DNA of 64,000 bases from Lethocerus indicus. Lineage: Eukaryota; Arthropoda; Insecta; Hemiptera; Belostomatidae. A program made the position numbers and the translations under genes. The stretch is from the NCBI GenBank assembly GCA_019843655.1, contig JACDQD010000007.1, positions 25,190,365-25,254,364 on the forward strand, in the 5' to 3' direction. Every line of letters begins with the position of its first letter. Within the stretch, counting starts at the first letter, position 1. Shown here piece after piece: positions 1-23,400 of the stretch. The notes beneath the pieces were generated by a model that was not told where the DNA came from, did no database searches, and worked only from the letters and a program-made list of their open reading frames with translations.

Positions 1-644
1 GAGGCTTCCTCATCTATTAAAACAGAAATGTTGATTTTTTTAATAGTACATTGAAGCTAACTTCAGACTGAGAAATACCAGAAAAACCCGATGAAAAAAA
101 TATCAATTTCCCCAAAAATGATAAAAAGAAATATAATTCGGGCCTATGTTTGATCTAGCTGATGGACCAATAGATGGTAAAGCTTTGACTGAATTCTAAA
201 GCGGATTGTTAAAATGGTCAGAACCAAACATTTAAACATTCCATAAAATCAGTATATCATTCTATTGTATGATTAAAAGCTTCCGTGCGATTGTACATTA
301 TATCAAGTACTTATATTACCAACATTCTCAATCATCAACTAAAAGTAATACTGATTCAGTTAGATGACACCTGGGCCAGCCAAATTTTCCTTTTCTTCTA
401 CTATAGAGTTTTTAAGCTTCATTTATATAGCACAATTAGTTACTTTACAATATTTAAAAATAATTGTTAAATCAAGTAATGTAATGATTACAAGTGTCTA
501 TATTCAAGTTACGTGGAAGGTTTTTTTGTGAAAAATAATACGAATGTTGTACTATTAATACATAAGTCTCATAAACTTTAGGCCCTGAGTGATGAAAGAC
601 CAATACACGGATGTTAATATATGAAATTCTATAGAGACTTTGTT
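1..644. other. TRAM 3' flank / probable 3'UTR
   Basis: AT-rich sequence directly downstream of the TRAM stop codon, which lies on the minus strand at 647-645. I see no further codon-like exon here. Part of it is probably TRAM 3'UTR, but I could not identify a convincing minus-strand AATAAA signal, so the transcript end is undefined. Confidence 0.4.
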
Positions 645-9428
<8,784 letters not shown>

Positions 9429-12400
9429 CTAGAGGCCGGTGTGCTCGACGGTCATGTAGACGCCCTCCTCTTCGTAAACTGTGGCGTGCTTAGCAAGGAT
9501 TCTAAGCAGCGGCCGCAGTTTCAGCCACCACTGCTTCTTCGGTATACGCTGTCTGCAAACAAATAACATAGGTGTTATTCCTTCATTTATGAAACACTTC
9601 TTTCATTTCTCATCAACAAAATAAATCTGTTTTATGTAACCAGAATTGGTGATATTTTAATATTTATATGGAACTTAACTTTAAAATTATTATATTATAA
9701 ATGTTTAAATGTTTTTTTACTTCCTAAATTAAAAGTAGAAATTAAAACACTATAATTAACTGGCTGACCAATTGTCAACAGGATAATTCCATTATTGTGT
9801 AATGTTTTAATATATACATGTAATATGTTCTTAGATAGAAATAATGCAATGTAATATAGCTATTTATTTTAATTCTTATTTTCCTTCCCCAGTCATTTAT
9901 AATTTGCCAGCCAAACAATAAAATATATACATATATTACTTTAATATATTTAAACCTCTAAAAACAAAAACTGTCCGAAGTAATCTCTATTAAAAATGTT
10001 CAAGTTTTTCTTGAGAAAACATAACTGAATACTAATTAAAAATGTGGTTAAGTTGTGTTAATTATGAGCTCTAGCTATGAAGAAGATAGACCATTTGAGA
10101 TTTATTTTTTTTGAACTGAGTTATTTCTCTTTAAAAAAACAAAGTTTGCCCACGTGCCTTATGTCTCTGCAGTATGTTCAGGAACAATAAACCACTAAAC
10201 TAACTTTACTCCTATCTGAAATACTTTTACTGCGCTGTCTGTCGGATTGGGGCACTTACTCGAAGTTGGTCTCCTTGAGGAGGTCCTTGATCGGTGAGAA
10301 TTTGTACTGCCTTCCGACCATGCCGAGTACGCAGGCCGACTCCGGTGTATCGATGAAGGTCTTGCCGCTTGGATCCGTGCTCTTGTTCAGAACTTCGGTC
10401 ATCCAGGCGACAGCCTTCGAGCCCTGCTTGGTCGCCAGGCTCCTGTCGAAAGGTGAAGGAGCTCCTCCCTGTTGCATGTGACCTGAAACAATTCAATGTC
10501 AAATATAATCATCTGAACTTACTCTTAAAACTAGATTCTAAGAAGGGAATAGAGAATTTAATTTTATCCGTAGCTAGATTTTAATATTCGTTAAAATTAT
10601 GCCATATAACATTAGGTAGACAGCAAGGCCAATCATTGACATTGGTAGACCTGTCCAATCCTGTTTTATATTAGAAGTACAAATGACTGTTATAAATTTT
10701 ATTATATATTATAATAAAAGATAAATATGTATTTTATTTTTGTACATTTCAAACTATCGTAAACTGTTTTTTCTTTAAACTTTTATTTTCTACCTGAAAG
10801 AGTAAGTTTAAAAATATCAAGACTCAACATTTAATTTTTTCAAGTCAATATACTGGATCTCTCCAGTTGTACAGATGGATCAAATCAACAATGCACATTT
10901 TTAAAACAGTGAAATGATAATTTTATAAAAATAGCCTCTGGAATAAGTGATATTTTAATAATAATTCAAGGACTGTTTTAATATAATGAATTGTGTAAAT
11001 AGCTTTAAATATTATGTGAATTACAAATTATCTCTTGAAGAGATATGTCATATATGCATTTTCTCCATTTTAATAACACAGTTGGATTGTTAATGAAATC
11101 CCCGCCATAACAGGTAAGTCTTTTAAATATAATAAAATCCAATATTCACCCAATACATTCATCCTTGTGCTGAAAAGCCCCTTTCCTTCTTCAGTATAAA
11201 GTCGGTATATGAATTCAGTGTTGTAATTTTCGTTTGCCTTCTCATTCCTGTAAAACAAAATATAAAAATCAGAAACAACTGAGAATATTCCATTTTAGGC
11301 CATTCAAAAAGGCCCCAAATTATGGGTTCTTAAGTGTGTGCGACGAGAAGTCCTCTAATGAAAACTAAGAATGCACAATATATTGAGATATTTGATGATG
11401 AGTAATAATGTTTTATTGAAATTTAAGAATAATTTGATAAATAGTATATTAATGCAAGTTGCTGACACCAATGTAAAACCTTTTAAATATTTTTCCAGCA
11501 ACTAGTGTATGATTTCTTTCATACTTACTTTACTCAACACGATGGTAAACATATAATAAATTATTTTTTTGTTAAATATATGAAAATTATCAATTAACTT
11601 TGTAGAAGTTTCTGACCTGAGAATAAGACCTCTCTGAACACCTTCAGCCATCTTTGAAGCCATGTGGAACAGATCCTCTTGTAAGTCCTTAATTGTGAAC
11701 TTATCTTCAAATACATAGGCAGCATCAGCACCACCAGCAAGGCCTAATAATCAAATTAAGAAATGCTGATTCAGAAATGAAAGATTTATGTTTTTCTAGT
11801 AATAAATATAAACAAAATAAAATGAATTATATATAATAAACAAACATCACTGCAATTAATTACATTTACACAATTTAACCATGCAAGCAAATGTAATAAT
11901 CACATTCATTATTATTGTAAATATTAAAATATAACACATTTATCAACCTTGTCAATAAAACATCAGAAATATAGAAAATGTAATAATATTACAAATTATT
12001 TTAATAATTCTACTCAATATTAATAGTTAGCATAAAATAATAATAATGAATAAATTAACAATAATGTTGTCAATCAAAACCTTACCAGAAAGTGTAGACA
12101 AGTAACCACAATAACCTCCCATGGTTTCAACAATGAACACTCTCCTCTTTGTACCTTGAGCTGACTGTCTGATCCTATCACAAATCTGTCAGAAGAACAA
12201 GAACAATTGTTATATATAATTATATCAAAATGAGGTAAATAACTGTGTATATAAATATATGAGGCGTATACATATATACAATTATAAATTATAAGAATTT
12301 TTTGTATTCATCTACAGGAATAAAATATATTAAAAACATCAAATACTATTTATCATCAAACCGGCATATTATAGTTTATAAATAATAGGATAGTGTAGGG

Positions 12401-14388
12401 TAATAGGGAGTATAGCTTACAAGACTTTAAAATCACTACAACTAAAACAACAGTGAGGTTTTTCTAATTACTTTATTACCACAATTGTGGCCCATATATA
12501 ATCTATTTTGAAATTACTAAATAGTGAGCAGAAAGAAAAAATAAATAAATGCACAACAAACAATTTGTATGTCGGATTACATAAAATAAAAATATTATTT
12601 TAATATATTAAATTTCAAACTTTTAAAAATAAATGTGTAGAACAAAGGTACTTGCATTGACAAATTTTGTGTTATCAATGGTGACCATTATAAAGTTTTT
12701 TCTTGTATAGAGCAAATAGAATCAGTGGCTGTTATGTACTTATAAAGGTTTTATTTTACTAATCACTATTCATTTATATAGAATTAAATAATCTTGATAT
12801 ATTGGCTAGTACAAGACAGGCAAAGCAAAGGAAAGAAAAGAAATAAAATTGAAATATTCAAATTAAATTTACCTCAGTAATTTCATTGAGAGCAGTATCA
12901 GAACCCAATGAGAAATCAGTTCCGGGAACATTATTACTGATGGTGGCTGGAATCACAACAATTGGAATACAGAATTCAGGATGGTCCTTCCTCGCTTGGT
13001 ACAACTGCAGGGCACTGTGGTATGCCTGTTGATTATCAAAAAATAATAAAACATTAAACTCAAGAGTTAATTATGCATTGGTATAAGTATTGGTATGCTA
13101 TTTTAACTAATAACTATTACAGAAATATGCTATGATGACAGATTCAATGACACTACTGCTTTCATACATGATTATAAAAAAAAAATGATTTGGACTAAAT
13201 GTGAGTTATTTGAAATATTAACAAAGTAGCAAGAGGCATTTGGAATTCAACTAGCAATATGTTTTCATATTTTGAAATCAATTTATGACAGAACATTTTA
13301 CATAGTGAACAATTATTAGTGAAACTAGTAACATGAATGTAATATAAATGTATAAGCAAACAGCATTTGTATACACAGAATGCTTAGAAAATAAATTTAA
13401 AAATCCCTATTCACACAGAACAAACATGGGAGATATGTAAACTTGGTCTTGTTCCAATTTTCAAACAAAAAGAGAACATTTTGCAAGAGAATAATTTTTC
13501 AAATTAGGGATCATCACCTCAAATCCACCAATTAGGAGCAATCCCTGGATGTTGTGCTGCTTGAAACGCTCAGCAATATCACCGAGCCTGTTACCCGGCA
13601 ACGTCCTTTTCGTTCCAAGCATGGCGCCGCCCAAACCTACCCAACCGGTTACATCAGCCCAAGACATTTTCTGGAACTGCAATCACAACAAAATTTACTC
13701 ATCAGTAATTGTTAAATATTGATTTTAGAAACAGGATCAATATTACCCTGCCTTATAGTGTAATTTTTTTTGTAACTTTGAGTTTGTAAATTATGGCCGT
13801 ATAATTAAACATTCTTTTATAATACATCCCATGTTGTAGTAATGTACTACTAATCAAACATGAAGTTGTATAATTCATGATTCAAACATAAATATTATTT
13901 TCCAGATATTTGCCTATTGTACATACACAGTTTTCAATAAACCACATGTATTAACCTTACTGTGTAAATCAAATTAAAAATATTTCATTAATTGTACTCA
14001 TAGATATTGATTAATGCCATACTGCCATACTTGTATAATCTGAAGTCACTACAATAATTATTAATAACATCTGTTAAGAGGAGGAATTATAAGATCTAAT
14101 AATTAAATATAGATTGTCCAACTTCTGTCCAAAACTGGTTATTTGTTTTCTTAGGAACAATTTTTATGATTGATTTTATTAATCAGCGTTACTAGGTATT
14201 TATGGACAAACCAAACACATCATTTATTCATGAGTTAAATAATAATCAATGCACTTGTAATGATAAATTTTGAATTTGTCTTGCTTAGTAATTTTAAATT
14301 TTTATTTAAATAATTTGACCTAAAAATTAAGTTCAGTACCACAAGAATAAGTAATGAGTAATAGTGTAAGACTGTTTATAATTTCATG

Positions 14389-14428
<40 letters not shown>

Positions 14429-17400
14429 TGAGCGATAACTTACTTCTCCAGCGATGAGACCATCAATACCATCATGGATGCCGTAAATGGTATCTCCCCT
14501 CCAAATTCCGTGGCGCACAAATGAGCGGACAGCCGGGTTCATACCGCAGGCAGGAGCTCCAACGTGCATTACGGCCAGGGTATATGTGGGCTGTAACAGT
14601 GAATTGTTGAAAAACAATTACCGTATAAACCAACTGCAAGTTAGATAATAATTTATTATTATTTATAATTTATTGTAACAGGCTTCTAAAGTTAAGTTGG
14701 CTTTTTAAGGTCTACTGGCAAACATTATGTAACTTTTAAAGTAATCCTTTGTGCAACAAAAAATGAATTACATTTCACAAAATTTTTATTGTAGTACTAA
14801 TTACTGAAATGAAATCAGCCGATATTTACCACACTTGGGGGGGCTTCTGGGGGCTTGACTCTGGTCAGCATCATGTAAGCGTCCAAATTCCTCTTGAAGC
14901 TCCTAAAACAGAAAATAAATAAATTTCATTATACGAATTTGTGTATATATTATTCTCTAGAAAAATAGTGTCTTTTAAATGTAGAAAGCTTATTTATAAT
15001 TCAAGTTGTTTTGATATAAGTTCAAGTTGTTTTTCACTATTGTGAAAAATGTCAAAAAGTTATACCAACATTATTGTAATTATTACTTCACAAATTCTAG
15101 AAAAAAAAAACTTAAAACCTGATAGACTAATTATTTTTAAAACATGTTATAACTTGGCTGAAAGTACTGCATCAGTCTTTCACCCGAGGTTGAATGCTGC
15201 AACTAGAAAATGTTTGAATGACAATTCATTATAGCAATCCCATTAAGAAGTCTGTTCCAATTCATAGGGCTCCCAACAATAGAAATAACCATTTAATAAT
15301 GAATTAGTTCAATTCAAGAGCTGCCAAAAAAAAGAATTAATCTGAAACAGTGAATTAGAAAATTTAACGAAATAAATATCACCTAATTGCCAGATTGGAT
15401 ATTTTGAAAACAAAATTGTAGCCAATGGTTCTGACATATGTATAATTTAACAAGGCGTTTTGGCTTTAAACAATAGCTTTGTAGTGTGTTGAAATCTGGC
15501 ATTGTAAATAATATTTTTTATATTCTAGACACAAAAAAAAACCCACCCACACCCCATTATTTAAAGGGGAGGGTAATTCGATTCCCTCTCGCGCTAACCT
15601 AAGATACAGAGGTGGGTGTATTTTCGAAATTTATTTTTAAAGTTTTATTTTAAAAGCCAAAAGACCGGTGAAAGAGGAGGAGATAACTTGGCAAAAGTTT
15701 CAACGAAAATTATTTACGTTCCATTATATTTATATACATATAAATGTATATGTTGTAATTCGAAGGGGGGGAAAAGAAAAATCCCTTCCCATTTTTGTTG
15801 GCGATTTGCCATTTGAGAAAAAGAAGAACTGGAATTTCTTGGAGTGGAAGAGTTTGAAAAAATATATACACTCATTTTTACACACAAATTTCTTTGAAAA
15901 AACTCTTAAAAATGGAGAAATGCATGGCTCTAGTTTGTTTACAACATTTTAATGTTATTTTCTTTTCAACTTTATGGTAAATTCGGTTAATTGAAAACAA
16001 TTAAAGTTTAGGTTTTTGACCACTAATTTGGACTTATTTTTTAGTTGTAGGAAAAATTTAAAGTATTAAAAATGTATAAAAAAAAAGGAATTAGAGAAAT
16101 AACCAGACTATATCCACAAGCAAACAGTTTGCCAATTGAAGTTATATTTGACAAGGAAACAAGTAAAAACAGATCAGCTGTTTTGGCATTTACATCCTTG
16201 TCTATTTAAATGAGAATAATAACTTCTGGTAAATCTATGGTAAAGGTTTCTAAGTATCTGTACTATACATAATTAGAATATTCAACGATATCTGTAAAAT
16301 TCCACTAAAAAGTTTTCCAATTAACAACAAATAAGAATAAAATTATATCTTTTGAAACATCAGAGCAGAATGCACCCCAGAAGGCCTAAGAAAGAGAGGA
16401 GAAAAAGCCTTCCAATGGAGCCATACAGGACAAATCCAGGGTTCTTCGCATAGTATTACCTAAGTTAGTAAAATTATATAGTTACTGACTCTCCTCTGAG
16501 TTGTACGGCAAGTTCCCACTGTTTGTCGGCCATGGCTTTGGCGACTGCTTTCGTCTTCTCGACGCACTCCATGAGTGGGAGCCTGACGGCCTGGTTGCCC
16601 TCCAGGGTCACGACGCAGGCCGGAGTACCAGGCTCGGCCTCCATCAGAGCCAGAACGGCCTCGGCGCCCATCCTACAACCCTGACCAACAAACACAACAC
16701 AATTAATACACACAATAAATACAAACTACTGCTATTTCCAAATTGAACAGATAAAAATTACGTGTCATTTATTATGAAAAAGATATTGCTCCTGTGTTGG
16801 TGTATCGACAGATGAATTTATTTACCAGTAAATTTACAATCATATTTGTCTCTGCCCGTATTTTCCTTTATTTTTCCACAATATTTAAGCGAGTAAAGTT
16901 CATTTTATCTATATTAGTTTCCATTCATATTGTTAGAGTATGCAGTGTCTACTTCTTGTTGTGGGAAGAACCTTCTGGGGCCCTCTCGGATGTTGACTTC
17001 TTCCAGAGTTATTAAATCATCCCGCGGCGGGCTTCAAAGGTAAAATATCTCTTCAAAATTGGTTACAGTAAGGTAATATGGGCAATGGAGCATTTTTAGC
17101 ATTATATAGCTTTAAAAAAAATACAAAAAAAACATGGTTTTCAATTTTTAATAAGTTAAAATGTATGCAAAATATCAGCAGAGGATCTTCAATATAGAAG
17201 AGGCTATATAAAAATGTTTTGTTTTTAATCGATAATACTGAGAAAGTACCAGTTGCTAATGATGAATAATTATGTTTATGGCTGTTACCAAAATTCTGTC
17301 GAATGCAGAAGGGCTGCCACCGCGTTGGACGTGGCCAAGGACTGTGATTCGTGTGTCTTGTTTCAAATTGTCAACAACAACCTTGCGCACATCCTCTGCG

Positions 17401-20400
17401 GTGATAGGATGACCGCTCCTGTCAATAGCTCCCTCCGACACTATGATAATGTTCAGCCTCTGACCAAGAGCCCTCTCCTGCACAGCGTACAAAAACAAGT
17501 TTGTTTACAAAATACCAGTATAATAATAAAAAAAACCACTATTTCAAGGCAATGCTCAAGGGATGTATGAATTAAAAAATATTTTGATATAAAAGAACAA
17601 TAATAAACTCTCCCCTACTAAACTACTTAATCCGATAGGATTCAAGTCTTCTTATAGTAACATTAAGACAGAAATAAAATCAGTTTAGTTAGATATTGAA
17701 TACTGAGAATCTAAATTTTAAAAAATAATGAATTTGTTTTACCTCAAATCATATTTTAACAAATAAAATTGTAATGAATTGAATAAAAATTGCTTATGTA
17801 TAAAGACACATTTAAATCAATGTGTTCCTTTATTTAAATTTCTTTTGCAATATTTTTGTGTCATGATACTTCATGTTGAGTAAGTGGTTTTGATCTGCGG
17901 TCCACTTGTGACCGCGGTTTGACTCTTAGATGCTGATGCCAGGTTATAAACAAAACACCGTGAATTATTATTACCTTCTCTGAGTCTAATAGAAGATTCA
18001 TTTTCTGAGCTCACAATTATGCTCGGATGAATGATATTACAGAATAAAAAATTTCGATAATTTTATTTTTTTTATTTTATTAAATGTGAAATTTTTTTAT
18101 TCTTTAAAAAGTATTGTATGATAAAACCATATCAATATAATAAATGTATTTTCATCAAACTCGTTTCAATAATTAACGTTAACAGACAACAGTAAGGGCA
18201 AACAAATTGAAATCATATTTTTCGTGATTAATTCGAATTTTTTAAAGACAGAATTTGGATCCTGCTTACCAACCTGAGACAATTTGTCGCAGAGAATTTT
18301 GGGCCAATTTTCTGGTGGAGGCATCTCAGGGCAGAAGACAAAATCAGCTTCGGAACTCAAGGCGGCAACAATTGCCAGGTACCTTCACAAATAGTATACA
18401 AACATTATTTTAGAACAAATCAAATGCATAAACTAAAAATTCTTATGACTATACTATTCCCCCAATATGCCAGTGATAATTGTTTCAGATTGTGTATTAA
18501 CAGAAAATTAAACTTATGTATGATTAATTCATATTTATCTGAAGTATTTTGATTATTCTTCAAAATATGAAATATTTTTGACCACCTGTAACTATTGTTT
18601 TATTTATTAACCATTTGTCGTATTTCAAAAAACTCTTCAAAGTACTATTATTTGATTCTTCAGTGTTTTTTGTTGTGTGTATTGATTATATAACGTGTAG
18701 CAGATAAACAATTTATAACAGTGGACAAATTTCATCTCTCATTATTGTAAATTATCAATTCCAATATAAAAAGTTCCCAAAAACATCAGTCACAATTTCA
18801 GTGAAATCTTGGTTGTATTTTATTAAATAAATTTAATAGAATTTAAAAGACTTTGGAAGCCACACTGGAATAAACACTTTGATAGTGAGCAACTAATTTC
18901 ACTTACTAAGTAAAAGAAGAAATTGAAAAAATTTCACAAGCATGTATCTATTTCTTTATCTTATGCCTTTCAGAGTTGAGAAATATCAGCAAATCATGCT
19001 AATCTAATAAGACTTAGTTCCTATTTTGAATTTGCATATGAAATAGTGCTTTTTGCAGGACCTACCCGCAATGCCTGCCCATGACCTCCATAATGAATGT
19101 TCTCTGGTGGGAATAGGCGGTTGAAACGATGGCGTCAACGGCCTCGATGATGCGGTGGAAAGCGGAATCGGTTCCGATGGTCATGTCCGCGCCGCAGAAG
19201 TCATTGTCAATAGAACCGACCATACCAACAATGTGCAGGTGTTCATACGTTGAAGCCTCTTCGGCTGTTATCTCACCTGTAAAAATACAATGCGATCAAT
19301 CTCCTGAACACCGAGAAGTCTGAAGTTTTAAGGATTCCACTAAGAGGGTAATGACCAAAAGAAGAACTAAAATATGTGTGAACGTAGAATGGTATTAAAA
19401 AATAATTGAGAATTATTTTTAAAACAGTTGAGTAGATTTGAAAAATTGCACACAATCTACCAAGTTTCATTTTTTGCTATAAAAAACATATCATTAAATT
19501 GCTATAAAAAACACTTAAATTAAACAAAAAGTTAATATTTTATTTCCACCAAGGGGTGGGAAATTCACTCAAGGATAACGGATGAGCTAATTAGCCGGTT
19601 TATATAAATATTACAGATGAAGATGCTAATTAAAACAGAACAAAAGGTGCACAGGGGTGTGAACAAGAAAACAGGAGGAAATAAAGAAATATATATATGT
19701 TTCAGTACAAGACACCACTTGTGCATTCCGCTCTAATTAATTTTGTAATTTTAATCCCGCAAAACAATGCCAAAATTCTGTTTTGAACTTGGCCGCGCTT
19801 TTTATGAAAACGCGCTCAGGTGGACACATTCCAAAATTATGAATCTCTCAGAGATTCTAAATTAGTTCACAAGAGCTCAACTGTTGGATTTTTCGTTTCT
19901 GAACTACAAAACCAGGACCAGGGGACTGGTTGTGTCTAGTTTTACTGATTATTTTTCATTTATCAAGCTTTTATTCATGCATTTATTCCTTTCCTTCTCA
20001 CACGGACAATTTTCTTTCAAACAGACAAATAATTGCCCCATCAGAACATGGGGAAACAAGTTCAAATGTTAATATAAATAGCTGATTTTAGATGATAATA
20101 TTGTGTCTTTAGTTCCTATACTTGTCAAGTAACAGTAAATTATCTAGAAATATCCACATCCACAGTTATTTACAGCTAGTATTTAGCAGCAATATTAATG
20201 CACTCATGCCCAGTTTGGACTTGCAAATACAGTAGTTAGAACTCATTTTTTTCAATTATTGAACTGAAATGTCATTAAATAAAATGCGAATATAGCTTTA
20301 CAAGTCATTCAACTTTTTGATTTCTACAATTTACGGATGTTTTACTTTGTTATTTTATATGCTGTCACAATTCTGTCAACAACTAAGACAGTTAAGGTTT

Positions 20401-23400
20401 CCTCGATGTTTGAGTTATATTCGTAATGAAAAATTCATATGGTGTCATTATTTCACCATGATACATGATAGTTGCACAACATTTGTCTCCAGAATGATTG
20501 ACTCCCATTTCACTCCATCTCCTACACAGAACTTTCTTTATTATTCATTTCTTTTCTCATCAACCTGCATTGCAACAACGATAATTAAGCTCAAAATAAA
20601 GATCATTATTTTGCGTATGAAAAATGTCGTACAGGAAAAGACAGGAATAAATCTTGCGTGTCGCCAACACTGAGGTAACACTTGGCCCAACACACACAGA
20701 CACACACATACGTACACAACTCCCACACCATAAGTTTCTTAAAATAAATCTAAGAGGAGTATCAAGAAGGCAGAAGGAGGAGGGAAGAGGGTTTTCAAGA
20801 CTCTGTTCCAACAAAAAATCAAGAGGAATAATTTCTCTTCACCAAACGACGCTTAAAACTTTCATTAATAGCCCGAGAAAAGATTAATGAATGACAGACT
20901 TGAAAAAGCTTAATTGGGACCCTCTATTTTGTTCTTTTTTCGTTCTGAATGGCCAGAACGAATATCTATCGGTTTGAGAGACAACATAACAGGTGCCAAA
21001 ATATTGTCACTTTATTAGCATCAGTCATTAGTCCCAAGCCAATGCACCAGTGAATGGATTGTGTTGGTAACAATGAACACGTATAATGCCCATTTCAACT
21101 GTATGCATGTGTGTACACAGCAATTTATAATGTAATATTACTACGCATTATACAGTTTAATAAACATTTCCTGATATTTGTTTTATTGTCATTCATTTCA
21201 ACGTCTCAATTATACTATATTTACTTTCATTAATTTTTCAATAGAGAAAAAATATGACAATCTAACACATCATAAGACAGATTTAATTAAACAAAAATAA
21301 AATTCATTTCATCCTATTATAGTTCCTTCAAATATGAAACAACTTTCACTAAAATTTTAGTGCTTCTACTTTCAATACAAATGATAAATATTCATTTCAT
21401 GAAAAAAAAACCAGGGAGGAATAACTTAAAAAATTTGATTTATAAAAACGAGGACTAATAAAAATATATAACAAGTAATCATAATTTGTTGGATTCCTTT
21501 AAGAATCATTAATTATTTAAATAATTATCTAAAAATACTGACATATTTTTTTTTTAGTTTTATTATTATAAAGCTATGCAGAACATGTTCGTGGGGGAAA
21601 ATTGGTGCTGATCCAAAAGCTTTACATCAGAAAGAGTTGAGTGGGATGGCAGAGTGGGATACAGATATAATCCACACAAGACACAGTGGAAAAAGACATC
21701 TCGGTGGCATCACTGGACCATCACTTCTATTTATATAGATCCCACGCCCTTTTAAACTAGAGATTTTCACAAACTGTTAAAACAATTTAAGCGGTACTTG
21801 GGGGGGTAAAATAGCCAGGTAAAAAAAACCATGTTAATACCAGAAGTCCATTCCGAGTATCCAGCAATGAAACTGCAATAGTTGTGAGTCATTAGAGCAC
21901 TAAAAAGGATATATATTCAAAGAAGTTGTAACATATTCTGATCATTTTTTTTCTCTACTTGACAACATATACTGATTCATTATCCTGGAGAGTAGAGATA
22001 AAAAATGGTTATAGATTTATAATGGCACACACTTCTGTTAACTGGGTTTGGAGTCATTTTTCATAATTTTTCATATTGCAACAAGAGCACATAAAATAAC
22101 AGACAAGACGCGATCGAAAACGACATCGGTCAGGCACATCACGGCTATTTATAAACTCAACTCCAGACTCTAGATTACCACCAAACTGTTTCTTTTCAAG
22201 ACTGGCATGTTTGCCTGTATTTACGTCTGCAATGTAAACAATCCATGTGTGTATGCGCTTTTGTAATTAGCACAAACACTCGGTCACCGGCATACATAGG
22301 AAGAATCGGAGGAATGTCAGAGTTTGTCTGTCCGTACATGTGTGTGTTCTAAAAAAAAACCAGACACCGAGTGACAACTTGACAAATTGTGAAAGCATAT
22401 GGATCATCAATAACTTCAAAAATAATTCTGAATTTGTCTATACAACAGATTAAAGTTGTTTATTTACAAGGAAAAAGAAAAAATGTATAGATTCTTTGAC
22501 AGTTTACCAGTAATAAAAAAAAAACAACTAAAAAACTATAAAATAAAAATTAGCCTACAAATGACCATAGTTGATCATTTTTAAAAATAAATGTTACAGA
22601 ATATGCTACATTTTATTAATCCGAATTCTGAAAATATAAGAGGTTAAAAATGTTGTCATTATACAAACATAATAAAAACAAATAATTTAAAACTATAAAA
22701 TTAATTAGTATAGTTATTTTTATAAAAAAGACTTGATAAATTCAAAATTATTAACTTCAAACCTCAACTGAATACTACAACATAAAATGTATCTAGTAAG
22801 CTAATTGCATTGTAATAAAGAGAAAAACAAAATATGATTAAGATATTTTTAAAAATGTTTTAAATTTTACAGGCCAATATGTCAACACTGTTGTTCAAAG
22901 GCTAAAAAACAAACTAACTATAACAATTAGGACAAGATTAAATGCACAAAACATGATCAAATGCTGCATCTATTATAAGCATAACGTTTTTTTTGTTTTC
23001 TCAAGAAAATGTGGTGGGTGGGCTTCCAGACAACGACTATAATGTAAGGCTGTAACTACTCTCTGCTGGCACAAACCCATAAATCTCTTCTTCTTTTTCA
23101 TTTTGTAAAGCATTAAATTATATTGCAGAAGAATGGGTAAAAATACACTGAGCTTCTCCCGTGAAATAATTTTTCAAAAATACCAATATCTCAAGTTTAT
23201 TAATATATAACATTTCAATATATTGGAGCTGTTTTTTTAAATTAATTCCTTCTCAATTTGTATGGTTTATTTAATTTTCAATAAAAACCTTTATGAAAGT
23301 GCAAGACATTAATGAATGATGGATAATATTATTGCCTTTTTGCAAAACATTTCTCTTTAAATATTTATTTTCTTCCATGATTTCACAATAATATGCAACA

